Shown: one piece after another, positions 37,087-45,843 of the stretch
Layout of the letters: every line of letters starts with the position of its first letter
Position numbering within the stretch: the stretch's first letter is position 1
Notes under the pieces: generated by a model
What the model was told of the DNA's origin: nothing
The model's input: the letters and a program-made list of their open reading frames with translations, nothing else
Databases searched by the model: none
Made by a program: the position numbers and the translations under genes
Assembly (NCBI RefSeq): GCF_003265325.1
Contig: NZ_QGNX01000002.1
Location: 496,001-560,000 of the forward strand
DNA length: 64,000 nucleotides
Source of the DNA: Oceanibium sediminis
GTDB taxonomy: Bacteria > Pseudomonadota > Alphaproteobacteria > Rhodobacterales > Rhodobacteraceae
Direction of reading: 5' to 3'

Positions 37087-37521
37087 ATGACAGACACGCT
37101 CAGCGCCCTCGCCATCCTGTTCGCCGCGGCCTTCGGCGCCGCGACGCTCCTGCCGTTCCAGTCCGAGATCGTGCTCGGCGCGCTCTACTTCCGGCAGGAT
37201 GCGCCGGTCTGGGCCCTGCTGTGCGTGGCCAGCGTCGGCAATACGCTCGGCTCTGTCCTGAACTGGGTCATCGGGCGCTGGATCGAGCACTTCCGGCATA
37301 GCCGATGGTTCCCGGTAAGCGACACACAGCTTGAACGGGCGCAGGAGTGGTATATCCGCTGGGGTCTGTGGTCTCTGCTGATCTCATGGGCGCCGTTCGG
37401 GGATGCGGTGACGGTGGTCGCAGGGATCATGCGCTGCCCGCTCTGGGCCTTCGTCGTCATCGTCGGCGCGGTGAAAACCCTGCGCTACGCGATCGTCCTC
37501 TGGGGGCTGGCGGCGGTATGA
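37087..37521 (+). CDS. YqaA family membrane protein
   Basis: A 144-aa inner-membrane protein related to the DedA/VTT superfamily. Four hydrophobic stretches are visible, with the family motif [15 protein letters not shown] near the N-terminus, [15 protein letters not shown], and [16 protein letters not shown] later. DedA relatives move lipids across the membrane; YqaA function is unknown. The ATG at 37087 with CGGAG upstream is preferred to a TTG at 37084. Confidence 0.88.
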   Translation: MTDTLSALAILFAAAFGAATLLPFQSEIVLGALYFRQDAPVWALLCVASVGNTLGSVLNWVIGRWIEHFRHSRWFPVSDTQLERAQEWYIRWGLWSLLISWAPFGDAVTVVAGIMRCPLWAFVVIVGAVKTLRYAIVLWGLAAV

Positions 37522-37603
37522 TCGCGCGATGCGCCGGTGGGGGTGGCAGTGCGCGGTCGCCCTGCGTATAAACGGTTCCAGTCCTGCAACCCGAGAGGTG
37601 CCG

Positions 37604-38554
37604 ATGCCCCAGCCCCTGACCCTCTACCTTGCTGCGCCGCGCGGCTTTTGCGCGGGCGTGGACCGGGCGATCAAGATCGTGGAAATGGCGTTGGAAAAAT
37701 GGGGCGCCCCGGTCTTTGTCCGCCATGAGATCGTGCACAACAAATACGTAGTCGATGGGCTGCGCGCCAAGGGTGCCGTCTTCGTCGAGGAGCTGGACGA
37801 CTGCCCCGACGACCGCCCCGTGATCTTTTCCGCCCACGGCGTGCCGAAGGCCGTCCCAGCCGAGGCGGCCCGACGTCAGATGATCTATGTCGATGCGACC
37901 TGCCCCCTTGTGTCCAAGGTTCATATCGAAGCGGCGCGCCACCACGACAACGGCCTGCAGATGGTGATGATCGGCCACGCCGGCCACCCCGAAACGCTCG
38001 GCACCATGGGCCAGCTGCCCGAGGGCGAGGTGCTGCTGGTCGAAACCGTGGAGGATGTCGCCACCCTCACCCCGCGCGACCCTGCGCGGCTGGCCTTCAT
38101 CACCCAGACCACCCTTTCGGTGGACGACACAGCCGGTATCGTCGAAGCGCTCAAGGCGCGCTTTCCCGCCATCGTCGGACCCCACAAGGAAGACATCTGT
38201 TATGCCACCACCAACCGTCAGGAAGCGGTGAAGGCGATGGCGCCGAAAATCGACGCGCTTCTGGTGATCGGCGCGCCGAACTCCTCCAACTCCAAGCGGC
38301 TGGTCGAGGTGGGGGCCCGCGGCGGCGCGCCCTATGCGATGCTGGTGCAGCGCGCGGCCGACATCGACTGGCGCGCGATCGAGGGGGTGAGCGCCGTCGG
38401 CATCACTGCCGGGGCCTCGGCCCCCGAAACGCTGGTTGACGAAGTGATCGGCGCCTTCGCGGATCGCTACGACATTACGGTCGAGATGGTTGAAACGGCG
38501 GTGGAGAACGTGGAATTCAAGGTCCCCCGCGTCCTGCGCGAGCCCGTGGCCTGA
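37604..38554 (+). CDS. ispH: 4-hydroxy-3-methylbut-2-enyl diphosphate reductase
   Basis: A 316-aa iron-sulfur enzyme, the last step of the non-mevalonate isoprenoid pathway. The three cluster-binding Cys are in [21 protein letters not shown] and [13 protein letters not shown]; the substrate-binding HEIVHN is also present. The ATG at 37604 has GAGAGGT upstream and gives the usual length; an earlier in-frame start would add an unrelated leader. No partner isoprenoid gene lies nearby. Confidence 0.97.
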   Translation: MPQPLTLYLAAPRGFCAGVDRAIKIVEMALEKWGAPVFVRHEIVHNKYVVDGLRAKGAVFVEELDDCPDDRPVIFSAHGVPKAVPAEAARRQMIYVDATCPLVSKVHIEAARHHDNGLQMVMIGHAGHPETLGTMGQLPEGEVLLVETVEDVATLTPRDPARLAFITQTTLSVDDTAGIVEALKARFPAIVGPHKEDICYATTNRQEAVKAMAPKIDALLVIGAPNSSNSKRLVEVGARGGAPYAMLVQRAADIDWRAIEGVSAVGITAGASAPETLVDEVIGAFADRYDITVEMVETAVENVEFKVPRVLREPVA

Positions 38555-38594
38555 GCCGCGGCGACTTCGCCCGAACCCCGCAAGGATCAACACG

Positions 38595-39020
38595 ATGAAC
38601 GCGATTCCACGCCCCGCCCTTATCCTCGGCTTCGCCGGGCTGTTGCCCTTCCTCGCCGGGGCTCTGGCGGTTCACGGGCTCATGCCGGGGATTGAGAATC
38701 CGATCACCGGCCTTTTGATCCTGCAGGCCTACGGGTCAACGATCCTCGCCTTCATGGGGGGCTGCCTTTGGGGATTCGCGGCACAGGCGGGCAGGACCGG
38801 CTGGAAGCAGATGGCGGTCAGCGTCGCGCCAGCGATCTGGGCGGCGGTGGTCGCGGTTTCGCCCGATGCGTTGCTGTCGCTGATCATCGGCTTCGTGTTC
38901 CTCTTCGCGCTCGACCTGATGTTCCGCGGCTGGGGCCTTGGCCCGCGCTGGTGGATTGCCCTGCGCGCGCCGCTGACGCTTGGCGTTCTGGCCTGCCTCG
39001 TGGCCGGGAAACTGGGGTGA
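38595..39020 (+). CDS. DUF3429 family membrane protein
   Basis: A 141-aa inner-membrane protein with four or five hydrophobic segments. YGSTILAFMGGCLWGFA in the second segment is the family hallmark. Function unknown. The ATG at 38595 is preceded by AAGGA. The methyltransferase GTG begins four bases after this stop, so the two are likely co-transcribed. Confidence 0.85.
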   Translation: MNAIPRPALILGFAGLLPFLAGALAVHGLMPGIENPITGLLILQAYGSTILAFMGGCLWGFAAQAGRTGWKQMAVSVAPAIWAAVVAVSPDALLSLIIGFVFLFALDLMFRGWGLGPRWWIALRAPLTLGVLACLVAGKLG

Positions 39021-39024
39021 GACC

Positions 39025-39612
39025 GTGGACGACAGGACGCTCGCTTTCTATGACGGCAACGCAGCCGAATACGCAGACTTCGCCACAGAGTCCGCCGAAC
39101 ACCCGAAACTGGCCGCTTTTGCCGCGCGCCTGCCGGACGGGGCACGGGTCCTCGATTTCGGCTGCGGCGTCGGCTGGGCGGCGGCCGCCCTGCGCGACAT
39201 GGGCCATACCGTCGATGCGCTCGACGCCAGCGCGGGCCTGGCCGAGGAAGCGAAGAAGCGCTACGACCTCGACTTGAAGGTCGCCCACTTCAAGACGCTG
39301 TCGCGCCGCGCGCGCTACGACGCGATCTGGTCGCATTATGCCCTGCAGCACGCAGACCGGGAGGATCGCGCCGACATCCTTCAACGCATCCACACGGCGC
39401 TGCGTCCCGGCGGCCTGCTCTATATCGGCGTCCAGAAGGGCCCCCGCGACTGGCGGGACGACCTCGGGCGCCTCTACACCCCTTTTCGAGAGGAAGAAAT
39501 GACGAACCTGCTGCAGCAGACCGGGTTTACCGACTGGGAAATCACCCACGGGACCGGCACGAACTACGACGGCACGCCAAGCCTGAACCTGACGGTCTGG
39601 GCGCGCGCATGA
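39025..39612 (+). CDS. Class I SAM-dependent methyltransferase
   Basis: A 195-aa methyltransferase. SAM-binding motif I is [16 protein letters not shown] near residue 41-56, motif II is VDALDAS and a later block is [12 protein letters not shown]. The target is not predictable. The start is a GTG at 39025; an earlier frame extends inside the DUF3429 gene. The stop overlaps the ATG of rnhA (ATGA). Confidence 0.88.
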   Translation: MDDRTLAFYDGNAAEYADFATESAEHPKLAAFAARLPDGARVLDFGCGVGWAAAALRDMGHTVDALDASAGLAEEAKKRYDLDLKVAHFKTLSRRARYDAIWSHYALQHADREDRADILQRIHTALRPGGLLYIGVQKGPRDWRDDLGRLYTPFREEEMTNLLQQTGFTDWEITHGTGTNYDGTPSLNLTVWARA

Positions 39613-40064
39613 ACAAGATCATCGCCTACACGGATGGCGCCTGTTCCGGCAATCCCGGCCCCGGCGGCTGGGGCGTGGTCCTGCACGCAACGCGGGACGG
39701 CAAGATCGTCAAGGAAAAGGACCTCTCCGGCGGCGCGGCCGAGACCACGAACAACCGCATGGAACTGACCGCCGCGCTGGAGGCGCTGACGACCCTCAGC
39801 CGCCCCTCCTCGGTGCGGATCGTGACCGACAGCACCTATGTCCGTGACGGCATCACCAAGTGGATCCATGGCTGGAAGCGCAACGGCTGGAAGAACGCCG
39901 CGAAGAAGCCGGTCAAGAACGCCGACCTGTGGCAGGCGCTGGACGCCGCCGCCGCGCGCCACGACGTGACCTGGGATTGGGTCAAGGGCCACGCCGGGCA
40001 CCCGGAAAACGAACGCGCGGACGAGCTGGCCCGCGCCGGCATGGCGCCCTTCAAGAAACGCTGA
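39609..40064 (+). CDS. rnhA: Ribonuclease HI
   Basis: A 151-aa endonuclease that degrades RNA in RNA-DNA hybrids. The four acidic catalytic residues are in [34 protein letters not shown] and [12 protein letters not shown]. Length matches E. coli RNase HI. It overlaps the methyltransferase by ATGA and is convergent with the amidotransferase gene, with only 4 bp between stops. Confidence 0.97.
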   Translation: MNKIIAYTDGACSGNPGPGGWGVVLHATRDGKIVKEKDLSGGAAETTNNRMELTAALEALTTLSRPSSVRIVTDSTYVRDGITKWIHGWKRNGWKNAAKKPVKNADLWQALDAAAARHDVTWDWVKGHAGHPENERADELARAGMAPFKKR

Positions 40065-40068
40065 GCGT

Positions 40069-40803
40069 TCAGGCCGCGGCGTTCATCCGCCGGAAGTAGC
40101 GCACCATCGCCTCGGCCCAGTCGCGGCTGGCCACGGGAATATCCAGCGTGGCGGCCGCGGCCGCGCGTTCTTCCGCGGGAACCGTCGCGCTCAGGCGATG
40201 CTCGGACACCATGTTGAACAGCTCGTTGGTGTATTCCGGATGGGGCTGTACGCTCAGCGCATCGGGGCGCTCCGGGTCGCCGTAGGCAAGCGCGGCATAA
40301 GGGCAGAAGTCGGAACTGGCCAGCACCGTGGCACCCTCGGGCAGGGCGACGACCTGGTCCTGGTGCACCACGTGGCCCGACCACGCTCTACGCAACCCCT
40401 CGGGCAGCCATTCCGGCGTTGCCCCGGGCTGGTAGCTGTGGACGCCCAGCGCCCAGCCCTTGTCGGACTTGACCGCCCTGCCGCCCAGCGCCTCGGCCAG
40501 AAGCTGGTGGCCGAAACAGACGCCCACCACGGGCACCCCAGCGGCGATCGCTGATTTGCAGAACGCCTTCAGCGGCTCCAGCCAGGGAAGGTCGTCGTAC
40601 ACGCCATGGCGAGAGCCGGTGATCAGCCAGCCGTCCGCCGACTGCGGCGCGGGCAGCGCCTCGCCGTTCACGACATCCACGGTGAAAAGCTCCAGCTCGG
40701 GATCGACCGACAGCAGCAGGCGCTTGAAATAGGCGTCATACTCGCCGCCACGCGCCACGATCACCTCGGGCAGGGTCCCGGTCAGCAATATCCCGATCTT
40801 CAT
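40069..40803 (-). CDS. Class I glutamine amidotransferase-like protein
   Basis: A 244-aa stand-alone amidotransferase domain like the N-terminus of GMP synthase. The nucleophile Cys is in VCFGHQLLAEALGG, and the catalytic His is in QPHPEYTNEL. No synthetase partner is adjacent, so its acceptor is unknown; some relatives act in polyamine (gamma-Glu-putrescine) breakdown. ATG at 40803. It lies 27 bp after the LysR-family gene on the same strand. Confidence 0.88.
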   Translation of the reverse strand: MKIGILLTGTLPEVIVARGGEYDAYFKRLLLSVDPELELFTVDVVNGEALPAPQSADGWLITGSRHGVYDDLPWLEPLKAFCKSAIAAGVPVVGVCFGHQLLAEALGGRAVKSDKGWALGVHSYQPGATPEWLPEGLRRAWSGHVVHQDQVVALPEGATVLASSDFCPYAALAYGDPERPDALSVQPHPEYTNELFNMVSEHRLSATVPAEERAAAAATLDIPVASRDWAEAMVRYFRRMNAAA

Positions 40804-40830
40804 GTCAAATGTCCTCGGCAGGGGGATTTC

Positions 40831-41763
40831 CTACTCGATATGGACAAACTCCCGCCCTTCCGCAAGCGGCGCGGCGGCGGCCAGCTCGGCATGGATCCAT
40901 TCCCGGAAACGGGCGATGCGCGGCCGCGTCTCGTGCCCCAGCGGGCAGACCATGCGATAATGCGCGTCCACCGTCAGCGCCAGCGGGAACGGCGCGACAA
41001 GGGCGCCGCTCTGCAACGCCGTCAGCGCGATGGAGCTGCGCCCGAGCGCCACGCCGCCCCCCTCCAGCGCCATGTCCAGGGCGTGATCGGCCTGCGTGAA
41101 ATGCGGCCCCCGGACCTGCGCCGCATCGACGCCTGCATGCTGGAACCAGCAGGCCCAATTCGGCGGCGTCCGCAGGAAATCGAGGCTTTCGTCATGGATC
41201 AGGTTTTCCTTCAGCAGGTCCGCGGGGCTGGCAACCCGCGCAGCGATATCCGGGCGCATCATCGGCGTGATCCAACCGCGATAAAGCGCCTCAGAAAAAT
41301 ACCCCTCGTCCCGGCCCTGCCCGAAACGGATCGCCAAGTCCACGGCGTCCCGGTCGAAATCCAGCACGCGCAGCGTCGCGCTGAAGCGCAGCTCGATGTC
41401 CGGGTTCTGCTGCGCGAACCGGAACAGCTTCGGCGCCAGCCACTTCGCGGTGAACGCGGGCCCCGCGGTGATGTTCAACACCGCCCCCTCCAACGTGCGC
41501 TGGGCGGCGCGCCAGCCCTGGCGCAGCGCATCGAACCCCTCCGAGGCATAGGGCAACAGCGCCGCCCCCGCCTCGGTCAATTCCACGGCCCGGTTCAGCC
41601 GCCGGAACAGGGGCGCCTGCAGATGGGCTTCAAGGTTCTTGATCTGGTAACTCAGCGCCGCCGGCGTCACCGCCAGTTCCTCCGCCGCCAGGGCAAAGCT
41701 CATATGCCGCGCCGCAGCTTCAAAGGCGCGCAAAGCCGTGAGCGGTGGCAGGCGATCGACCAT
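40831..41763 (-). CDS. LysR family transcriptional regulator (GcvA-like)
   Basis: A 310-aa DNA-binding regulator. The N-terminal winged helix reads LTALRAFEAAARHMSFALAAEELAVTPAALSYQIKNLE in segments typical of GcvA-like members, and the C-terminal two-lobe effector domain covers about 95-300. The ATG at 41763 is chosen because it fits the family start just before PPLTALRAFE. It diverges from a 52-aa ORF 128 bp away, a usual LysR target arrangement. The effector is unknown. Confidence 0.9.
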   Translation of the reverse strand: MVDRLPPLTALRAFEAAARHMSFALAAEELAVTPAALSYQIKNLEAHLQAPLFRRLNRAVELTEAGAALLPYASEGFDALRQGWRAAQRTLEGAVLNITAGPAFTAKWLAPKLFRFAQQNPDIELRFSATLRVLDFDRDAVDLAIRFGQGRDEGYFSEALYRGWITPMMRPDIAARVASPADLLKENLIHDESLDFLRTPPNWACWFQHAGVDAAQVRGPHFTQADHALDMALEGGGVALGRSSIALTALQSGALVAPFPLALTVDAHYRMVCPLGHETRPRIARFREWIHAELAAAAPLAEGREFVHIE

Positions 41764-41891
41764 GACCACATAAGTATAACTTAATCGAAGCAGAAGAAAG
41801 ACTCGTTTGTCGACGCCCCCGCGCCCCGTCATATTGGGGACAGGATCGACAGGGCAGCGCCCCTGCCCGGCACGCTACGAGGAAACCCGCC

Positions 41892-42050
41892 ATGACCCAC
41901 GCGAAACACAGCCTTACCCGTGAAGACGCCATCGCGCTCGGCCGGATGGAACGCTCACGCGCCTTCCACGACGCCCTGAAAAGCCTTCGTACCCTGGCCT
42001 CCCGGGGCAAGCTGCAGGTGCACGCCATCGCGCCGGCGCGCCCCGCCTGA
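41892..42050 (+). CDS. Small 52-aa protein, unknown
   Basis: A short ORF starting MTHAKHSL and ending IAPARPA. It is basic, probably helical (EDAIALGRMERSRAFHDALKSL in the middle), and without membrane segments. About 80% of its codons end in G or C, like real genes here. It diverges from the LysR gene and is followed 21 bp later by a terminator-like hairpin at 42072-42099, which supports a separate transcript. No family is recognised. Confidence 0.6.
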   Translation: MTHAKHSLTREDAIALGRMERSRAFHDALKSLRTLASRGKLQVHAIAPARPA

Positions 42051-42071
42051 CCCCATCCCGCTGAAGACGAT

Positions 42072-42099
42072 AGGGCCGCCCCACACCGGGAGCGGCCCT
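42072..42099 (+). terminator. Terminator-like hairpin after the 52-aa ORF
   Basis: AGGGCCGC at 42072-42079 pairs with GCGGCCCT at 42092-42099 around a 12-nt loop, followed by the pyrimidine-rich TCCTCTT. This is the best intrinsic-terminator candidate in the window, placed just after the small ORF. Confidence 0.6.
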
Positions 42100-42128
42100 T
42101 CCTCTTGCCAGGGAAGGCGAAGCGCCCG

Positions 42129-42162
42129 CCTTCCAAAGTCTTCAAATATCCCCGCCGGAGGC
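42129..42162 (+). repeat. Dispersed 34-bp repeat, copy 4
   Basis: Identical over 34 bp to copy 3 at 29144-29177, in the same orientation. Its 3' end overlaps a small palindrome (CCGGAG-G-CTCCGG, 42155-42167). It lies between the small ORF terminator and the phaB stop. Confidence 0.8.
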
Positions 42163-42229
42163 TCCGGCGCCGCCCCGGCGACCCGCCGCCCGGCACGGGG
42201 CGACAGGCCCGCCAAACGGGCGCAGGACC

Positions 42230-42952
42230 TCAGGCGAAGAACTGCGCCCCGTTGGCCGAGATCGTCGAGCCGTTTATGAAGCCCGCATCGTCCGAGGCCA
42301 GGAACGCCACGCAGCGGGCGATCTCTTCCGGCTCGCCCAGGCGGCCCGCCGGGATCTGCGCGATGATCGACTCGCGCACCTTCTCGGGCACCGCCATCAC
42401 CATTTCCGTGGCGATATAGCCGGGGCAGACCGCGTTGGCGGTGATCCCCATGCGCGCGCCCTCCTGCGCGAGCGAGCGCACGATGCCGATGTCCCCGGCC
42501 TTGGTCGCCGCGTAGTTCACCTGCGCGAACTGCCCCTTCTGCCCGTTGATGGAGGAAATCACGATCACCCGCCCGAACTTGCGCTCACGCATGCCAGGCC
42601 AGATCGGGTGGACGGTGTTGAACACGCCGGTCAGGTTGGTGTCGATCACCGCGCTCCACTGCTCCGGGGTCATCTTGTGAAACGGCGCGTCCTTGGTGAT
42701 GCCGGCGTTCGCGACAACCACCTCGATCGGCCCCAGGTCGGCCTCGACCTGGGCAATCCCGGCCTTGGAGGCTTCGTAATCAGCAACGTTCCACTTGTAG
42801 GTCTTGATGCCGGTTTCAGCGGTGAAGGCCGCGGCCTTCTCGTCGTTGCCGGCATAGGTGGCGGCAACCGTGTAGCCATCCGCCTGCAGTCGTTTCGAAA
42901 TGGCCTCGCCGATCCCGCGCGACCCTCCGGTTACAAGTGCAACACGTCCCAT
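42230..42952 (-). CDS. phaB: Acetoacetyl-CoA reductase
   Basis: A 240-aa short-chain dehydrogenase that reduces acetoacetyl-CoA to (R)-3-hydroxybutyryl-CoA with NADPH. Cofactor motif is TGGSRGIGEAI; the catalytic Ser and Tyr/Lys are in VISSINGQKG and NYAATKAG. The PhaB-type segment PGYIATEMVMAVP is present. AAGGAGGA lies about 6 nt before the ATG at 42952, the strongest ribosome-binding site in the cluster. It follows phaA by 96 bp, a gap that can form hairpins. Confidence 0.95.
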   Translation of the reverse strand: MGRVALVTGGSRGIGEAISKRLQADGYTVAATYAGNDEKAAAFTAETGIKTYKWNVADYEASKAGIAQVEADLGPIEVVVANAGITKDAPFHKMTPEQWSAVIDTNLTGVFNTVHPIWPGMRERKFGRVIVISSINGQKGQFAQVNYAATKAGDIGIVRSLAQEGARMGITANAVCPGYIATEMVMAVPEKVRESIIAQIPAGRLGEPEEIARCVAFLASDDAGFINGSTISANGAQFFA

Positions 42953-42979
42953 TCTCAGTCCTCCTTGTTCAAGTTTATT

Positions 42980-43040
42980 CCCGAAGGCCTGGGCCAGGGC
43001 CTGACCTTCGGGTCTTTGTAGGGTGGGCAGTCCGCCCACC
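42980..43040. other. Two hairpins in the phaA-phaB spacer
   Basis: CCCGAAGG (42980-42987) can pair with CCTTCGGG (43005-43012), and GGTGGGC (43022-43028) with GCCCACC (43034-43040). On the minus-strand mRNA they sit between the phaA stop and the phaB ribosome-binding site. They may tune relative expression or protect mRNA ends; this is inferred from position. Confidence 0.4.
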
Positions 43041-43048
43041 AGCCGTCT

Positions 43049-44224
43049 TCAGTCCCGCTCGACGCAGAGCGCAACGCCCATGCCGCCGCCGATGCACAGC
43101 GTGGCCAGGCCCTTCTTCGCGTCACGGCGCTGCATCTCGAACAGCAGCGTGTTCAGCACCCGGCAGCCACTTGCGCCGATCGGGTGGCCGATGGCGATCG
43201 CACCGCCGTTGACGTTCACGATCTCCGGATCCCAGCCCATGTCCTTGTTCACGGCACAGGCCTGCGCGGCGAAGGCCTCGTTCGCCTCCACCAGGTCCAG
43301 GTCGCCCACAGACCAGCCCGCCTTGTCCAGCGCCTTGCGGCTGGCATAGATCGGCCCGACGCCCATGACCGACGGGTCGAGCCCGGCGGTCGCGTAGGAT
43401 GCGATGCGCGCCAGCGGCTTGATGCCGCGCTTCGCGGCGTTCTCGGCGCTCATCAGCAGCGTCGCCGCCGCGCCGTCGTTCAGGCCCGAGGCGTTGCCCG
43501 CGGTGACCGACCCGTCCTTGGAGAAGGCCGGGCGCAGCTTCTGCATCGCCTCGATAGTGGCGCCGTGGCGGATGTACTCGTCCTTGTCGACCACGATCTC
43601 GCCCTTGCGGGTCTTCACGCTGAAGGCGACCACCTCGTCATCGAACTTGCCGGCCTTCTGCGCGGCCTCGGCCTTGTTCTGGCTGGCCACAGCGAAAGCA
43701 TCCTGGTCCTCGCGGCTGATCTGCCACTTCTGGGCCACGTTCTCGGCGGTGGTGCCCATGTGGTAGTTGTTGAAGGCGTCCCAGAGGCCGTCCTTGATCA
43801 TGGAGTCGGTGAACTTCATGTCGCCCATCTTCTGCCCCGCGCGCAGATGCGCGACATGGGGCGAAAGGCTCATGCTTTCCTGGCCGCCCGCGACCACGAT
43901 TTCCGCATCGCCGAGCATGATGTGCTGTGCGCCCAGCGCCACCGCGCGCAGGCCCGAGCCGCAGACCTGGTTGATCCCCCAGGCCGCGGATTCGACCGGC
44001 AGGCCCGCATTGATATGCGCCTGGCGGGCGGGGTTCTGGCCCTGCCCCGCGGTCAGTACCTGGCCAAGGATCGTTTCCGAGACATCGCCCGCCTCGACGC
44101 CCGCGCGCTCCAGCACGGCCTTGATGACCGTCGCGCCAAGATCATGGGCAGGGGTGTTGGCGAATGCGCCGTTGAAGCTGCCGACGGCCGTGCGGGCGGC
44201 GGAAGCGATTACGATGTTTGTCAT
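43049..44224 (-). CDS. phaA: Acetyl-CoA acetyltransferase (beta-ketothiolase)
   Basis: A 391-aa thiolase that condenses two acetyl-CoA to acetoacetyl-CoA. The acyl-accepting Cys is in [14 protein letters not shown] (near residue 88), the His in [15 protein letters not shown], and the second Cys in [10 protein letters not shown]. The ATG at 44224, with AAGGGA upstream, gives the family start [15 protein letters not shown]. The upstream gap holds a PhaR-type operator. With phaB it forms the precursor branch of PHA synthesis. Confidence 0.96.
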   Translation of the reverse strand: MTNIVIASAARTAVGSFNGAFANTPAHDLGATVIKAVLERAGVEAGDVSETILGQVLTAGQGQNPARQAHINAGLPVESAAWGINQVCGSGLRAVALGAQHIMLGDAEIVVAGGQESMSLSPHVAHLRAGQKMGDMKFTDSMIKDGLWDAFNNYHMGTTAENVAQKWQISREDQDAFAVASQNKAEAAQKAGKFDDEVVAFSVKTRKGEIVVDKDEYIRHGATIEAMQKLRPAFSKDGSVTAGNASGLNDGAAATLLMSAENAAKRGIKPLARIASYATAGLDPSVMGVGPIYASRKALDKAGWSVGDLDLVEANEAFAAQACAVNKDMGWDPEIVNVNGGAIAIGHPIGASGCRVLNTLLFEMQRRDAKKGLATLCIGGGMGVALCVERD

Positions 44225-44277
44225 GGCGTTCCCTTTTCTTCCCTTTTGGACAGTATAGTACTGAACCAAGCTTGTAT

Positions 44278-44292
44278 TGCTGCACTGCAGCA
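44278..44292. promoter_or_regulatory. Probable PhaR operator upstream of phaA
   Basis: A perfect palindrome, TGCTGC-ACT-GCAGCA, contains CTGC-N3-GCAG, the form I recall for PhaR binding in Rhodobacter (CTGC-N3/4-GCAG). It lies 54-68 bp before the phaA start, in the phaC-phaA gap. A weaker TGCA-N4-TGCA lies about 25 bp further upstream. The divergent phaR gene 1.5 kb away is the expected regulator. Confidence 0.65.
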
Positions 44293-44350
44293 TAACAGTA
44301 CCCACCTCGTTTGCACTGTTGCATACCGTCGCAGCCGAGTCTCTCCCCCC

Positions 44351-45586
44351 CTATGGCAGGTCGCGCAGGAAAGCGGCGACTGGCCCCCAGACGGCGTCGG
44401 GGGCCGCCGCCCCCGTAATCATGCCGACATGCCCGAGCGGCGGCGACAGAAGTTCCGCGTCGGGCAGGACCCGGCGCAGGCCACCGGCAACGGCGGGCGG
44501 GGCGATTGTGTCGCGCCGGCCGGCAACGATCAAGCTTGGCGGGCGATCCCTCCCGTATCGGCCCTGCGGCCACTGGCCCCGCGCGGTGGTATTTTCGAGG
44601 TGCCAGTCGACCAGAAGCGTTTCGGCCGCGGGTCCGGCCATGGGCACGCCGTCGGCGAGCCAATCCTCCATCGCGACGAAGAACTCCGCCTCCGCGCTAT
44701 CCTGCGGAGTTTCGGCGAATCGCCGGAACTTGCGGGCCGCCTGCATCGGGTCAACCACGGCGAACAGGTGTTGGAAGACGCTGACCGGCACCGCGCCGAA
44801 CGCGTCCGAGAGGGTGCGCAGGATCGCGCGCACCTGCGCCGCCCCGCCACCTTGGGCCGCCGCGGCGCGCGCGCCTTGCGCCGTGCCCCGCGCCGCCGCG
44901 AAATCCCAGGGCGCGCCGATGGTGACCAGGCCGCGGATCTCGGGCGTGGTCAGCGCCAGCCCCGCCGCCACCGTTCCGCCCATGCAATAGCCGAGCACGG
45001 CGGGCGGGGCGCCGCCGCCCAGCACGCTGGCCGCCGCCAGCGCCGGCATCAGGCGGCGCGTCATGTAGTCCTCGATGTCGAAGCGCGCCTCCATCATTCC
45101 CGGCGCGCCCCAGTCGAGCAGCAGCGGGCGCAGCCCCGCCGCGGCAAGCCCGCGCAGGAACGACCGCCCCGGCATCAGATCCAGGATGTAGGCGCGGTTG
45201 ATCAGCGACGGCACGACAAGCACCACGGGCCCGGCGGGATCGGTTGCCTCCGGCGTCTGGCCATAGTCGAAAAGCTGCGATGTGCCGCTGCGCCAGATCA
45301 CCGGCGGCGGCGTCAGGCTGCGCCGCCAGGGGTGGCGCTGCCACAGTTCCACGCCGCGCATCATCGCGGACAGCCGCGACGCCGCCTCATGGGTGAGCGC
45401 CAGCAGGTCCGGCGGCGCGCCGGTGTAGCGGGGCAGATCGGGATGCCAGGGGAATGACGGCTCCGCCGCGTTCGGCGCGGCGAGGATCGCCTGCTGATAC
45501 GCCGCCACCGCCGCCCCGATGTGGAACGGCAGCGGTGCGGGTTGCCCGACACGATGGGGGGCGACGGGGGGCAGGTCAGCGGTCAT
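44351..45586 (-). CDS. Short PHA synthase-like protein (class III-like PhaC)
   Basis: A 411-aa alpha/beta-hydrolase-fold protein. SLINRAYILDLMPGRSFLRGL and LLLDWGAPG match the PhaC core, and the Cys nucleophile is in the lipase-like box GYCMGGT. The triad is completed by Asp in VAGRRDTIAPP and His in LGHVGMI. Class I synthases are about 600 aa, so this resembles class III, yet no PhaE partner is encoded here. The start is the ATG at 45586, which overlaps the TGA of a 49-aa ORF (ATGA) and has no good ribosome-binding site, implying coupled translation. A PHA-related hydrolase or transferase role is an alternative. Confidence 0.75.
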   Translation of the reverse strand: MTADLPPVAPHRVGQPAPLPFHIGAAVAAYQQAILAAPNAAEPSFPWHPDLPRYTGAPPDLLALTHEAASRLSAMMRGVELWQRHPWRRSLTPPPVIWRSGTSQLFDYGQTPEATDPAGPVVLVVPSLINRAYILDLMPGRSFLRGLAAAGLRPLLLDWGAPGMMEARFDIEDYMTRRLMPALAAASVLGGGAPPAVLGYCMGGTVAAGLALTTPEIRGLVTIGAPWDFAAARGTAQGARAAAAQGGGAAQVRAILRTLSDAFGAVPVSVFQHLFAVVDPMQAARKFRRFAETPQDSAEAEFFVAMEDWLADGVPMAGPAAETLLVDWHLENTTARGQWPQGRYGRDRPPSLIVAGRRDTIAPPAVAGGLRRVLPDAELLSPPLGHVGMITGAAAPDAVWGPVAAFLRDLP

Positions 45587-45732
45587 CGGCTCTCGGACGA
45601 CGGGGGGACGGGGCCGGTGATGGCGACATGCCTCAGGTACGCTTCCCACAGGTCGAGGTAGCGCACGGCCCGGTCCCTTTCGGTTTCCGGCGGGGGCGGC
45701 GTCTTTGCCGGGGGGGGCGGTTCTTTCGTCAT
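45583..45732 (-). CDS. 49-aa proline-rich small protein coupled to the phaC-like gene
   Basis: A short ORF from ATG 45732. The first half is proline- and charge-rich (PPPPAKTPPPPETERD); the second half, VRYLDLWEAYLRHVAITG, is an amphipathic helix reminiscent of PHA-granule or synthase-partner proteins. About 83% of codons end in G or C. Its TGA overlaps the ATG of the phaC-like gene. No ribosome-binding site is obvious and no family is recognised. Confidence 0.6.
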   Translation of the reverse strand: MTKEPPPPAKTPPPPETERDRAVRYLDLWEAYLRHVAITGPVPPSSESR

Positions 45733-45843
45733 GACAAGCCGGGGGTAGCATGGCCAAGGCGTGTTCGCGTATGCAAAAATTCCGTTGCGGCGCGGAAACG
45801 CCCGATGCTATGCCTGAATTGTGATCATAAGGAGAGCCGTTGC

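Noticed and set aside
44351-45586. PHA depolymerase (PhaZ) as the identity of the hydrolase
   Set aside because: The INRAYILDLMPGRS block and Cys nucleophile box GYCMGG match synthases; depolymerases use a Ser nucleophile or a different layout.
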